From: Scolanthus callimorphus
Lineage: Eukaryota; Cnidaria; Anthozoa; Actiniaria; Edwardsiidae
Direction of reading: 5' to 3'
Assembly (NCBI GenBank): GCA_033964015.1
Contig: JAWWUD010000056.1
Span: forward strand, 558,001-622,000
Length of the DNA: 64,000 nucleotides
Under the pieces are notes generated by a model. That model made no database searches and had not been told where the DNA came from. It saw nothing but the letters and a program-made list of their open reading frames with translations. Positions within the stretch are counted from its first letter, which is position 1; every line of letters begins with the position of its first letter. Both the position numbers and the translations under genes were made by a program. Shown one piece after another: positions 11,201 through 22,970 of this stretch.

Positions 11201-14200
11201 GAAGAAGAAAGCAGAGCCAGTCCATTTCCGTCTAGTGTGGGTCTAGCTGGCTCTGCCATGTGCTTGTACTGGCTCTCAATGATGTGGGCGTCTGTGACAG
11301 ATGTCAGATTAACACCTGAGAAGTTGGGTAGCTTTCCCTTGTGTGGCTTGAAAGGCCTTTGTCTCTGTTATAAATAATATAATGCAAAACTCACATCGAG
11401 AAACCATATACAATTTCTATGTCCAGTACTGTCTTCTTGTTGATGGTATGCCCAGAAGTTTGAATAGCAGGCGGCCGGTACCAGCAGTGAACCACCCTCT
11501 GGATCGCTGGCAACTTTATTTCAGTATTAAAGTTGCAATATACCTAAGTACATGAATATGCCAAATATATTGCCTTTGCTGCTTCTGAAATTTCAAAATT
11601 TCCAGGGGACACCACCATAGGCTCAGGCTTTACGCCCTTCATGTGGGACCAACAAACCAAGCTGACTACTTCAAAAACTTACAGTGCAACTTCAAAATGT
11701 ACTGAAACCCCTGTATGCCAGTTGCCAAATTTGGGGAACAACTAAGGCAGAGCTTCCTAAATCCTCCAAAATGGACTGAAAATATCAAGATAATCCTGTC
11801 AAATGAACAAACATAGGCATTTCCTTTACCTTTTTCTGTGGTGGTGGCTTGGGTTGGATGTCTTTGTTCCTTGTTTTGGGAGTGGCTTCTTTGGAAGGTT
11901 GTAAAGGGCTTGCTATTGAAAGAGGTGTCTCTGATACAACATGCAAACCCTCAAATGGTGGCTCAGGAGCACTGTAACAATAATAAAATTAATAATAAAA
12001 TAATAAAAGTATGTTGATTGCATGAAGAAAATGGCAAATTATGTAAGAGTTAAATACCGAGGGCTGAGGCAATATGGCATATAAATACCGAGGGCCGTAG
12101 GCCCGAGGTATTTATATGCCATATTGCCGAAGACCGAGGTATTTAACTGACTTATTACATGATCTAAGGTGATTTTTCTATCGGGTGGAGCGCCATGCAA
12201 TTAAAAAATTGAAAATACTTCGTCAAATAAACGATTTTTAACCATATAAATCACTCAGGGATCTTTATTTTTCCAGTAGAGGGGTATCCCCTGAGGTTTA
12301 AGTCGTATCGGAACAAAAGGATGAAAAATGTTTTTGAAAGCTATTGTCGTCAGTGTTGGTTAGGAAATATGTGATGCCTTGACTGTCTTTGTTCTTTTCA
12401 ATTTTCATAATAACGTGTATTTTGCGTGGCAATTCAAATTCAAAGGACTCATTGCTAACGCTTTATCACTGCAGAGAAGGTGCCTTTTACAATACGTTTG
12501 TTTGCATTCTAAAGCCCCCGTTTCATTAAATTAAAGAATATCCCTAGAGTGGTTGGGAGACTACAAACAAAAGTGTGGGCTATTGTTCCTTTAGCTTCCA
12601 TGCATTCATTTTTAAATGACCAATGGTAGTACTTCTTTTTGTACCAAACAACAAAAGAATCAAAACACCTGATTATCGCGATTTTAGGTCATCATTTTGT
12701 AGGAGTCAGTGCTTGAGTGCTGAACTAGTAGTTCTAAGTTGGCGACTGAGAACGAGTTTCGGAGGAAAAAACAACGCTTGAGGACTCAAGACTAAAAGGG
12801 TGCATTATGCGCGTGAGGAACTCGGCACTCCCTGTGTGGTTTTAAGCTGTTCAAGAGATAATACATTTCAAAGTGTCCTGTAGTTGGCGATTGATAACGA
12901 CATGGTAAGTTTAACTAAAGTTCTTATTTACAGCAATTTGTTTTATTATAACAGTTGAAATATACCGCTCTCTGGTGAATTTAAATTTCATGACTAACTT
13001 CAACGTATCTTAGACCGGTGTGTCGTTGATGCTGCGACGTACGAGGTCCATCCTAAATTTGAAAAACTTATAAAATGTATTAAAGAAAGAAAAATGTGTT
13101 GTGCATATGCATTGTTATGAGCTTAATGTTCTAAATTATTTTTATTTCTATTTCTTTCACAGATTGATTGAGAGTGAAGCAGAAATGGAGCCGGCCAGCA
13201 AGGTTACCTATAACAACTGCTCATTCCATATTAATTATAGTTAAATTTAGTAGAAAAGTAGAAAGAATCGCCAATTTGGAATTTTGAGACACACTATTCA
13301 GCTAAAGCTGGTACTATATATATATTTTCAATTTAACCTAGCAGACAATTTTGTAGTTTTTATCATTTATCTGTGTGTTTCAGCATCGGAAGGGTGGGGC
13401 TTTATTTGTCTAATTAGTCATAATTGCTCCTCATTATAAATGTGCCGGGTCATTTATGAGAATCAATTGTTCCATAAAGACCCGTGCATTTATAATGCGG
13501 GTCATTTATGACTAATTATTCAATAATAGCCCCAATCTTCCCTGCTGAAACATCAAACCCTCCCCGTTCTTTAAGAATGTAATTAATTCATAGGGATTTA
13601 AGTAAAATAAAGGGTCCTGAATAACAATAGAAAAGGTGTCAATCATGTAATAAGTGGAGATTAATAACTCTGGTAAAATAATTTCCCTTGCTCAAACTTG
13701 GGTTGTTTGAGACCTTGTGGCCAAAACTACTGGAGCTAGTCAAAGGCTGCCTCAGAGACTAACTACATATGATATATAACCCCACTCAGGATCATTGTAA
13801 ACTACAATCCTGGCCAGTTAAATATAGGACATAGGACAATCACAGGCTTCCCAAGTTCAGCTTTTGCCTCACACACACATGCAAACTAAAACTACTTTTG
13901 AACACCTGTATTGCTCCAGCCACTGCAGTCTGACTCCTCGAAGCGTATAAAATCTGTAGCTCTAGTATCTGCCTGTCATAAAGCTTGCATATCCAAACTC
14001 TGAGACAAACATTTGATTGCTAAAACACAAGAATGTCCCTCAATTTAAAATCACCTGCTTCCATGTTTCGTCCACACACCCCTCCTTCTCACCCCTCGCC
14101 CCATACAATGTTGGATCCATTCCAAATTGTGGGGAATTGTTTTGATCATACTGTTAAGAGGACTATAACAATTGCGCATTAAGGGGCTAACGGATTGAAT

Positions 14201-17036
14201 GGTCAAGTATGCAGGATTTCCCTACATATTCATTGGTAATAATATCCAAATCACTAAGCCATCCCAATAACATAGGCCCTGCTTGTAGCTTTGTAAAAAC
14301 TACATTCTACAACTTAGAGATGAGCCATCTCATCTGCAAACTACATAGAAGTTCACTTACTGTGGTCTGTCTTCCTCTAACAGCGAGCTGCTTTCACTTT
14401 GAGCAGACGACATTGAGGAGGCGGAGTCAGCCGTTGATGACCTCTGCATAGCAACTGGTACAGAACCCTGAGCCCAAGAGTCTGTTATTGGAGCTATTGG
14501 TTCTGCACATAAAGAAATTATCCATGAAATGTCAGATAGAGTTTATGAAAAATTCAAAGAAATCATATTTGTGAACATTGAATATTGTGTGATTCCAACA
14601 AAAAACACCTCCACTATGGAAGGGGTTGGAACATTCCAAGAGCGGACATAGGTGGTTGGGGTTTCATCAATATATTACACATGAGTTAGTAAATAAATTA
14701 TATATTGGGCCCAAGCCCTTGCACTACTGTGTAAGTGACCAATATTGATAATATATTGCTGTCACAAGAAAACTGCATCTTACCATCCTCCTCTAGCCAT
14801 GTCGAATCAACAGCTGGATTATCTTCACCACTGTCGCAAGCCAGGAATTGCCACTGAAAAAAAAAATAAGGAAGTGTGCTTTCTGTGTTTTAAAATGAGC
14901 TCAGAGATGAGTTAAATTATTTTTTGTTTTGTTCAAATGAAGAAATTTCTATAATCGGGAGTAACTTTTTGCATAGCCTGAAGGGTGTGAATTCAGCATT
15001 TTCTCTTTTCAATTGTGTATCTGTGATAGATGAATAGATAATTCCTTTGACAGCTAGATTTATATAAATGTGATTTAATGTGTCAATTTGAGTTGTTATA
15101 AGTAATGTTTTGTGCTTCCCATGTATCTAGTAAGGTAAGTGGAATAAAGGATTATTATTTTTTAGCATCCACCAAATCTTTGGATATCCAATTCTGCAAG
15201 CTCTGATTGGCTCTTGAAACATTTTTAAAAGGAAAAAATTGAAAATTTTTGCCACAATATTCAAGTCCACAATTTCAACAATATCATTGAAAAAAGCTAA
15301 AATTTTTCAATGTAAAGCTTTTTTCGTCAGGGAGAAATAAAACTTTTCACCTTAGTTTTCTTCTTATGAGCAGCACCAAAGCTTCACACATAGGTGGGCA
15401 AACATTTAAATTCAACTATCAAAACTTTGAAGTTTTTTGTTGAGCATAGATGGGAGAATGTAAATGGTGGTATTGAATATCCCTGAACACAGCATACTAC
15501 TCAGAGGAAAGACTGTGTTGAGATGGTAAGACTCTAGTAGGCCAAGTCTTTTGGGATTTGATTTTTTCTACTAAACACTGTTAATAAAACCACTAATAAT
15601 GGTATGATAGAGTGGTTTTCATATGACTGTAGTGAAACCAATCGCAAAGTAATTAAACCAATTCTGAATAAAACCTATAGGTCTGGAGTAATCACAAAGT
15701 AATTGCAAATTACTCGCAACAGTCATCTGAAATCTGCTCTAACCTTCTGTCACTACAAATTACCTCTATGATATGGAGAAGCATGTCCCTAGCCTCTTGC
15801 ACAGTATATGGTAAAGTCTGGCTGGCAATATATTGATCATGAAGAACTTGCATTGTGGAATCCACAATTTCATGTACAATGTCCCAAATAAAGTCCTCCC
15901 CATCTTCCTCTTCAATCATGTGATGCCTTAAAAAAGGACAATCGAACATTAAATTGGAATTACAGTTTGACATAAGAGGAGTTACCACGTAAACTCAATG
16001 CTCTGTTAGTGACTGAATTCATGTTTGAATTGTCACACAAACCTTGTAACTTTTACAGCTCTTGTTACATGTAAGCGACCAAGTTTCATATGTGACCAGT
16101 TCAGTTACTGAGCATTCTCTAAGGCCATCTTTACATGATCCCGGTTGAGCGCCAACCTGGACTGGCGGCCTTACCCGGTTCGACCCTTCTCCTCATAACC
16201 TTCCGTAAATGTTTACATGAACCTGTCTCTAACCCGAGTCACTTTTCATCCCTAACAACCCGGTTCTCAGGGGGTTGCCCCGGATGTCTGTTTCCAACTT
16301 TGGTAAAGTTTTTCATGTAAACATGTGTTTGCAAGCCAACCCAGGCCAGTTTCTCTTGCCAAGCTTAGCAAAAGCTAACCCAGGTTGAGAGTAGTGCTGC
16401 AAAAGTACGGTCACCCTGGGCTCATGTAAGGCAAAACAAAATTCTTACCCGGGTTAGGCCGCCAGCCCGGGTTGCCCTCAACCCGGGATCATGTAAATGG
16501 CCTAGTACTATCATTCACAGGAAACAATTCTGCCTAGTCTTGACTTTCCATGAGATGAGATCATTTTTGAAAATTATATTGTTTATGAAAAAGTCACGAT
16601 AATAAAGAGTATTATTATTATAATTAACTTTTGTTTTACCTTGTTTGGGTTTGAAAACATGTTTTGTTGACAAGCACTGAGCAGTGTGTAAGAAACGTGA
16701 CTAAAACTAGTGAGTTTTCAAGCCAAAACAATGTGAACAAAGTTTGCTCTACGTTACATGACAGCTCACAAATGATAATAAAACTTCAATGTGTACATCC
16801 TGCAACACAAATGTACGATAGAGGAAGGTTATCTGATGGAGGAATTTGTCGTTGTATCAAGGATTCTCACTCTACACATTCGTAAAGTCGACTTCAGTCA
16901 GATGTACCAACACTTTCGAAATAAACACATACCATTCTAACTCTGTGAATCTTCCTGGGACGATATCATTGCTAACAGGCGGTGGAGGAGCTGACTGAGC
17001 TGGAGTTTTTGTCTTTTCTTGCCGAGATTTGCTCAT
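8238..17036 (-). CDS. C2orf81: C2orf81-like protein (DUF4639), eight exons
   Basis: Eight exons join in frame with good GT-AG sites: 17036-16933, 15926-15764, 14853-14784, 14502-14361, 11971-11830, 11364-11185, 9051-8948 and 8484-8238. They sum to 1152 bases, 383 codons plus stop, with no frame break. The N-terminus carries DIVPGRFTELEW, then an acidic EEEDGEDF segment and the helix QEARDMLLHIIEWQFLACD. Exons 3-4 carry TDSWAQGSVPV. From memory, these blocks occur in the same order in vertebrate C2orf81, whose function is not well established. The C-terminal half is Pro/Lys/Arg-rich and probably disordered. A GTAAGA three codons before the stop could be an alternative donor, so the 3' end is less sure. 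A YY1-like site lies about 220 bp upstream of the start codon. Confidence 0.75.
9141..9330. mobile_element. Fold-back MITE in C2orf81-like intron 6
   Basis: The ends are inverted: AGAGCAGATTTCGTATGACT on the left and AGTCATACGAAATCTGCTCT on the right, with arms continuing through AAAAGTACCG and CGGTACTTTT. The terminal AGAGCAGATTTC matches the ends of related elements at 15620-15742, 49189-49327 and 56694. Confidence 0.8.
10638..10960. mobile_element. Long fold-back MITE in C2orf81-like intron 6
   Basis: About 320 bp forming one long imperfect palindrome: GCCTGCGTAGCTGGCAGTTT at the left and its complement ending CCAGCTATGCAGGC at the right. Arms run inward through GTTCGATGAAATGGCC and GGCAGAGTG to a small centre near 10790. 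Non-coding. Confidence 0.85.
12040..12150. repeat. Short palindrome in C2orf81-like intron 5
   Basis: GGCAATATGGCATATAAATA followed by CCGAGGGC is mirrored by GCCCGAGGTATTTATATGCC and ATATTGCC. Elements of this style (CCGAGG ... CCTCGG with ATTTA arms) recur at 17680-17800. Confidence 0.7.
13379..13553. mobile_element. Fold-back MITE in C2orf81-like intron 4
   Basis: The left arm TTTCAGCATCGGAAGGGTGG, then GGCTTTATT and TCTAATTAGTCATAA, is mirrored on the right by TTATGACTAATTATTC, AATAATAGCCCC and CTGCTGAAA. The centre repeats CATTTATGA and CATTTATAATG. Non-coding. Confidence 0.65.
15620..15743. mobile_element. MITE end close to a C2orf81-like splice donor
   Basis: From about 15620 (ATGACTGTAGTGAAACCAAT) to 15743 (ACAGTCATCTGAAATCTGCT) this matches the element at 56694-57100 in reverse orientation. 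Its edge is only about 15 bp from the GT of the exon 2 donor at 15763-15762. Confidence 0.7.
16122..16503. mobile_element. MITE in C2orf81-like intron 1
   Basis: The ends GGCCATCTTTACATGATCCC and GGGATCATGTAAATGGCC are inverted copies. The interior is rich in AACCCGGGTT-like palindromes. About 380 bp, non-coding. Confidence 0.8.
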
Positions 17037-17257
17037 CTTGAGTATTTGTCGTCCACGTCCACAAAGTTAGTTGTCTATGATTTGAGTCCCATCAAAACCT
17101 CCCAATATGAAAGGTTAAAAACGCTTTTACCACAAATATTACCGCAAATAAATACCTTTGTAGTCCTCGAGGAGGTATTCTAACATTTCAGAATGGAATA
17201 CTGCCAATATTTAGGCTAAATTATCCATAAAAATGAGCATATTTTCAGCACAATCGG

Positions 17258-17270
17258 CCAAAATGGCGGA
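17258..17270 (-). promoter_or_regulatory. YY1-like site upstream of the C2orf81-like gene
   Basis: CCAAAATGGCGGA on the plus strand (TCCGCCATTTTGG on the minus) matches the AAAATGGCGGC core bound by YY1, which is often near transcription starts of metazoan genes. It is about 220 bp upstream of the gene's ATG. The promoter role is inferred from sequence and position only. Confidence 0.4.
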
Positions 17271-17679
17271 CAGTTTACGCTCTTGTTGCTATGAAGACAC
17301 TGGCGTCCAGTCTCCTCAAGAGTGACACAGGGGGCCCATTGATACTTAGTATTGATACTGCGCTATTTCAAAATTTAGGATTGTTATCTCATGTTCTCTG
17401 ATGCTAAAAGAAATGAAAGGTTTATTCTTTGATGACGGGCAGTGAATGCAAAGGAAACGAGGCCTCTACCTAGCAGGAAATACACCCGTCGCTGATGTTC
17501 CATTTATTTTGAACATTTTTTACCAACTAAAAGGTACATTGTATTGGTTATTTTGATCTCATTACTGTCAACCCGCAGCTAACAGTTTAGAAATCTGGAG
17601 TTTGTGTAAGAGATGCAACAAATATATAAGAAAAATCCAATAAAGCATATGTTGTGCGGGAGAAATACATATATGTTAT

Positions 17680-17800
17680 TTACCGGCTGGGAGGTCCGGA
17701 TCGTGAAATACCATGAACGAGGTCTTGTAAATACTAAGTATTTTCAAGGCCGAGGTCCCGGTATTTCACGATCTGGACCGACCCCAAGCCGGTAAATAAT
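17680..17800. repeat. Fold-back repeat
   Basis: TTATTTACCGGCTGGGAGGT and GGATCGTGAAATACC are mirrored by GGTATTTCACGATCTGG and CCAAGCCGGTAAATAA about 60 bp later. A piece of the same element (CAGCCGGTAAATA) appears at 63405-63425. Non-coding. Confidence 0.7.
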
Positions 17801-18067
17801 ATATTTATTTTTTTGCTTTCACTAAAACAGCATATACTTCAAAGAAATTAGCGCGCGCGCGATTCATCCGGACCGGGGTCCGGATCGTAGGATTCCGGCC
17901 CGCTCGCGAGCCAATCAGAGCGCGCGATTTGATGGATACCGGACCGCTGAAAAAATAAAGTAAATGCATGAGTATGAAGCAAATTTTAACCTTGAAACAA
18001 CAAGGCAGGGGTGTAGCTTTTAGCTAGGCATATGTTGACATATGACCAAAAATTTACCCCCATGTAA

Positions 18068-18353
18068 AGGCCCGTTCACACGGCGCGATCTTAGCTGCGA
18101 TTTTTGCGGCGATCGTCGGCGTCATATCGCGCGGTGTGAACGGTCGGCGATTTGACTGCGCGATATTTGTCAGTTTGTTGGCGATCTGAAGAAATCGCAC
18201 CCGCATCGCAGTGGAATTTGAACATGTTCAAAACGCCTGCGACGTCGCGGCGACATCGCCATAAGATCGTCGGCCGTTCACACCGCGCGATATGATATCG
18301 CCATGGAATCGCCACAGAAATCGCACCTCAGATCGCAGCTGAAATCGCGCCGT
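18068..18353. mobile_element. MITE with GGCGCGAT termini
   Basis: The left end CGTTCACACGGCGCGATCTT then AGCTGCGAT is inverted at the right as ATCGCAGCTGAAATCGCGCC. A further internal pair (CGGTGTGAACGG and CCGTTCACACCG) gives a double fold-back. Non-coding. Confidence 0.75.
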
Positions 18354-18521
18354 TAAGTAACTTTAATTTTTGGTGATTTTTTTAAGGACTGAGGTAATAG
18401 AACTAGATCAAGTTTTGTAACGACTGAGAGGCAGTTTCTAAGGCGGGTTGCGTTGAATTAATCAATCTTGAGACTCCCGCCTAAATGCGAGATAGTTGAC
18501 AGCTACAGTTAATTTCTCTAA

Positions 18522-18830
18522 TCATAGTCTACGCCGTGGCAAAATCTTGATTCTCTTCTTGATGCGTCCGAGAACTTTTCCTGCCGAAGGTTTCTTTCCT
18601 TCCTGTTCCCGCGGATGTATTACTTGAATGCGCTCTCGCCCAAAGGAATCTTTATAGATACGAGTGATTTTTACCGGGGCAGTGTTGTCGACCTCTCCCT
18701 CTAATTGTTGAGTTTCCACCCTTTCCTTGCTACTGGAAGCTCCATTCTCTTTTTCATAAAAGTAGTGAACAATACACTGTTATTAACAGTTGTTTCTTGA
18801 CTTTTTCCATTTAGCTGCAAAAATTGCGAA
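18522..18830 (-). pseudogene. Possible divergent fourth copy of the small CxxC/CxxH ORF family
   Basis: The open stretch ending in a stop at 18522 begins with VHYFYEKENG and later SSSKERVETQQ. One frame upstream reads MEKVKKQLLITV. With one base restored these line up with the KK-hydrophobic strand-Y-acidic-SKE order of the ORFs at 20.3, 29.6 and 45.2 kb. The C-terminal CxxH is absent and the tail is instead basic (GRIKKRIKILPRRRL). Similarity is weak and may be chance. Confidence 0.25.
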
Positions 18831-19442
18831 GGAGAATTGTTATCCTGTGTGCAAAGTAATACCGCCATCATTTAAAATTTACTCTCCAGTCTCGGTCTGG
18901 GGTGTGCATGCACTACAATGATAAATGTGATGCTGTTTTACTATCTATATTTAAATATTTTCTTATAAGGAAAAAAAATACAAGCAAGGCAAACAAACAA
19001 ACAGTTCAGCTTGTTTGACGTGTGTTTTTATTCCCTCATAACACAATTCAAACGTCTCCATGCAAACCTATAGTTCCGGGTTACAGTATATTTCAAAACA
19101 CCGCTTTGTATTATTGGAACTAAATTGAAAGCGCTTTTCCGGGAGAAACTGCAAAGTCTAGTGATGTCAATCTTTATAATCAAACAACACATTGCATAAA
19201 GTACAATATGATCTATGGCCCACCACGCGCGTTCTCGAGTGCGATGATTTTCCGCGGGAAATTCTATTTCTAGAAATAACCTGCAAAGAAGGGTCTGGCG
19301 CGTTAATAGCGCGTTTAAAAGTTTTTTCTCCAGAGACATCAGCAGCGCGCGCGAAAGACGTGAAGCACAATAGAAGAAAGTTCAAAACTCAAAATTTGAA
19401 CAAGCTTCGACCACGACACAAAAAGAATAACAATTTCCTCCT

Positions 19443-19505
19443 TGTCGCGGCCGGGAGTCGATACCAAGCAGCGCCGTAACGCTCTGCCGATCTGTCCGCA
19501 AAGCT
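19443..19505 (-). repeat. tRNA-derived SINE head
   Basis: On the minus strand an A-box-like GATCGGCAGAGCGTTACGG is followed about 15 bases on by a B-box-like GGTATCGACTCCC, the spacing of a tRNA internal promoter. The acceptor stem does not close, so this is a SINE head and not a tRNA gene. Confidence 0.5.
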
Positions 19506-20186
19506 CGTGCATTTAACCTATTACGCCGCAACAATGCTCACGGCGCCTTTCCCTCCCACACGTTTTTAATAGTATCTGCTTCGTTAAATGATGGCGCATG
19601 CAGAAAATTAAATGCGGTGTCTTCTTCATTATGATACTATAGTGTACCGCTATTTATACACCACGCCACAGAAAATACAGTCACGCAATCAGAATGCAGG
19701 AATGCCGTTGCCTCGGCGGTATTTCCACTCAATCTTCCTATCGCGCACTGCGTTCATACAGTACGTCAAAAAAATGTAGCGTGCTATTCAGGCAAAATAT
19801 ATATTTTTTTAAACGAGAGCATTTCAATTACAAATTTGATATAAAAGAAAGTATACAATATCGCTTTTCTTCTATCTTTCGTTAAAAATATTAAAGAAGG
19901 ATTCCTTGACGCAGGGCACTGATGTAACAAAATGTACGCACGCAATCCCAACTCACGTAAAATATTCAGTGAGCGTCGGTGGTTTTACTTCAGTACATGC
20001 TTCCGCTTAATGCTTTCTTCCTCTTATTTCTAAATTAGGATTGGGAAGGAAATTGATAAGCATATAAAGTCAGCGAAAAACCTTCAAGTTTAAACAGTTC
20101 ATCAACGCAATTGAACGCAAAGCAAAGAAGCGAAGACAAATTTATAGACGATTTTGCCGTGTCCGCCGTGTGGCTTTTGAAAAATC

Positions 20187-20438
20187 TTGCATCGAATGGC
20201 TTCCGGAAATGAAATGGTGCGGTACGAAGTTAAAGCACTCTCCCCTAACATGCTGCCGAATGATTGTCCGTATTACCACACAAGGAAAGAAAAAAGAGAA
20301 AACGTCGCAATGGTGAGAGTGGTTTTGCATTATACAGACGAGGATGGGGACAGACAAACAGACTCTAAAGAATGCTGTCGAGATCACCAGGACGATGCGC
20401 TAGGAGATCTCAAGGATTGTAATGACATTGACGACTGA
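20187..20438 (+). CDS. Small single-exon ORF, C/H-x32-C-x2-H family, copy 1
   Basis: I do not recognise this as a known family. 83 codons from the ATG at 20187 (the ATG at 20196 is also possible). The C-terminal half contains NDCPYYHTRK, the strand MVRVVLHY, the acidic TDEDGDRQT, SKECCRDHQD and an acidic end. Exactly 32 residues separate the CPYYH histidine from the C-x2-H pair, the same gap as in copies at 29.6 and 45.2 kb, suggesting a small metal-binding fold. A TATA-like CATATAAAG lies about 120 bp upstream and AATAAA lies near 20600, so it may be a complete intronless gene. The coding end is duplicated just after the stop (20442-20530 repeats 20350-20441, period 92). Confidence 0.5.
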   Translation: MHRMASGNEMVRYEVKALSPNMLPNDCPYYHTRKEKRENVAMVRVVLHYTDEDGDRQTDSKECCRDHQDDALGDLKDCNDIDD

Positions 20439-20530
20439 GGAACAGACAAACGGACTCTAAAGAATGCTGCCGAGATCACCAGGACGATGCTCTAGGATAT
20501 CCAAGGAATGTAATGACATTGAAGAATATT
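20350..20530. repeat. 92 bp tandem duplication of the small gene's 3' coding end
   Basis: ACAGACAAACAGACTCTAAA at 20350 recurs at 20442 with one change, and similarity continues to TAATGACATTGA in both. The second copy is outside the reading frame because the first ends in TGA at 20436-20438. Confidence 0.85.
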
Positions 20531-20794
20531 TTCTGGCAAGAGAATGACAGAAGAATATTTTGTCTTTTGTTTCCATTTTGTGAGACTTTACGTAAAATGT
20601 AATAAATTGAAATGAAAAATTGAAAAAAATATCTTATATCACTACTTCCCTCTCCTAAAAACACAAGGTTCTTGAAGAATCGGAAGTTAACGTGAATTTT
20701 AAAGTAGGGCGGAGGAGAAGGAAAGTCGAACACGTGATATTGGCTGCCGTCCTTGCGTTTACGGCTGTGTGCACTTGATCGAGTGCACTATTAT

Positions 20795-21620
20795 ACACTT
20801 AATGACTGCTTCCGAGGGAAACAGCGAGTTTTGTTTCCCCGAGAATCTCGATGTTTCCCGAGACGAAGTCGAGGGAAACATCGAGATTCGAGGGAAAACA
20901 AAACTCGCTGTTTCCCGAGGGTGCAGTCATTAAGTGTTTTATTATATAGCAAAAAGAAAATACGGTAAACATGGGTAAAAATAGTCCGCCGAAATTTCTC
21001 GCTCTAGCGATGTCGCCCGCGCGGGCAACAATTTTTTAATTGTAGCCCGCGCGGGCTACATTGAATTTGTAGCCCGCCACGTGACCATGATAGAACCAAT
21101 CAGAGCGCGCGCCTTGATCGAATAAACACGAGCTATATAATAAAGCGCGTTGTTATATAGCGAGTGCTCACTCCAACCTAGCGCGTGCTCTTATTGGCTA
21201 TCAAGATCACGTGGTGAAGTACAAATCAAATATTCTCCGATCAGTCAATATTTCGAAAAATTATTACCGGTTGGGGAATATTGCTTTCGCGCGTCGCGTT
21301 TCAGATCGGGAAAATAGAAGTTTATATTGTAAACACGCGAGTCTTTTAAAAAACCTTTGCTAATTTTGATAAGTTTTTGCTAATGCAAGAAGATTGTTAT
21401 TTAGGAGTATTTTCCTTTGCATGATGCAGTCGCGCGCGCACTTTGTAACTTCTTTTTCGTTCTTGAAATACAATTTGTTTTGACTTAATAATTGCAGTAT
21501 ATTTTTTGCTATATAACAAAACACTTAAATGACTACCCCTCGGGAAACTCCAGTTTTGTTTCCCTCGAATCTCGGCGATGTTTTCCCCGACTTCGTATTG
21601 TTTCCCTCGCCGAGCAGTTA
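20795..21620. mobile_element. Fold-back element(s) with GTTTTGTTTCCC arms
   Basis: 20800-20945 is a hairpin: GAGGGAAACAGCGAGTTTTG is mirrored by CAAAACTCGCTGTTTCCCGA, with a second internal pair around CATCGAGATTCGAGGG. A related inverted stretch occurs at 21495-21620 (TTTGCTATATAACAAAACAC there versus TTTTATTATATAGC at 20935). The two may be the ends of one ~0.8 kb element or two separate insertions. No ORF. Confidence 0.55.
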
Positions 21621-22948
21621 TTAGGCCAAGTAAAAAAATAAACATGTTTATCGTCCGGAGCTTTCCAAAAAAGTGCCCATGCGGCCCCTTTTATTTTTAT
21701 TTCTTTTTCCTTGTTTATGCCTTGTTTTATTGGTTTATGCCAAATTTTGTGTACAAAATGACTACGACTGTTTCATAAACTATTCTTAAGGGCAATCTAT
21801 GTTCATATAAAGCATTTCCATGCTCATTAGAGGCACATTTCCAAGGTGTTTCTAACCACTTGTGACGTTTGAATTCGTTTTGGAGACACTTTGTGAAAAT
21901 AAAAAATAAAAGAAAAAAGGATGCGGCTCCAAAAAACGATGCGGGCGGGGACGATAAACATGTATTTTTTTTACTTGGCCTTAAGTATATAATATCTTCC
22001 GAAGTTTTTGCTCCTGCAGTGCCCCGGAAGAAAAACGTTTAAGTTAAAATATAGGAAAACGAAAATTCTGACTGAATGTTCCACTTTACTATAAAAAAAA
22101 GATGATTTAGTCGAATTTAATGTATAGTTTCCTCAAAAGAATCCCCCGCATGAGCCTCACTTGAGTGTTCGTCCCAGTCTGGCCGTTTGAATACGAATAT
22201 TACCTACCCAAAACGAGCGAACATGCTACGTAAAAAGCATGCTACGTATGACTACAGGGACAATCTTCCAATAATTTGTGAAGCGCAATCTATAAGAGAA
22301 ATCGAGCATGCAATGTTGTATTTCCTTACGTGAATATATATCCGTGTGAGTTCCGGAGTGAGAGGTGAAAGGGAACGTATGAACAACAAACTGCGAAATA
22401 TTCAATGTGCTCAACCATAAAAGATAAGGGTAAATTTATTTAGCACACCATTTTGCGAAATTGTAATAGGAAAGGAATTGAGAAAACGCAAGCCACTTCC
22501 TTTGGAGGTAGTTATGAGAAAAAATCGAGCAAAGTGGATCAAGCTCAGCGGAAGCTACATAGTTTCATTTTTGCCAGAATTATAGGAGAATGCATCAATA
22601 CAACACTACTATTAAAGAACAGGAAAACAGGCTAAACAAAAGAGTAAAAATAACTAAACGTAACAACACGGAACAAAAGCCGAGATGAAGGAAATTTCAA
22701 TAACTATGTCCGAAAATTGAAGGAGGTTAAGTTTCTGGCATAATGTTTTGCTAATTCCGGCATAATGTTGCATAATTCCGCTTTTACACAAATGATCAAT
22801 GCCCAAACTTGGGTCTAAAAGGAATTCGTGTAAGGTATATAAACTGATAAAAACGAGTGCAAAAAGCTAGCACGAGATTGTCTGACTGCAAGTGAAGCAA
22901 AAACTACATCATGTTTGGCAACGAGTTCATAAAAAAGAAGTAAGTAAA
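21620..22948. other. Gene-free stretch
   Basis: AT-rich. No exon, SINE or clear terminal inverted repeat recognised. A short pair of AACATGTTTATCGTCC-like pieces (21640 and, inverted, 21950) may mark another old fold-back element. Confidence 0.4.
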
Positions 22949-22965
22949 GGCGGTGATTACATGAT

Positions 22966-22970
22966 ACCGG
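22966..22970. repeat. 5 bp target-site duplication of the BEL/Pao element
   Basis: ACCGG directly precedes the left LTR at 22966-22970, and ACCGG directly follows the right LTR at 29298-29302. Five bases is typical for BEL/Pao integrases. Confidence 0.85.
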
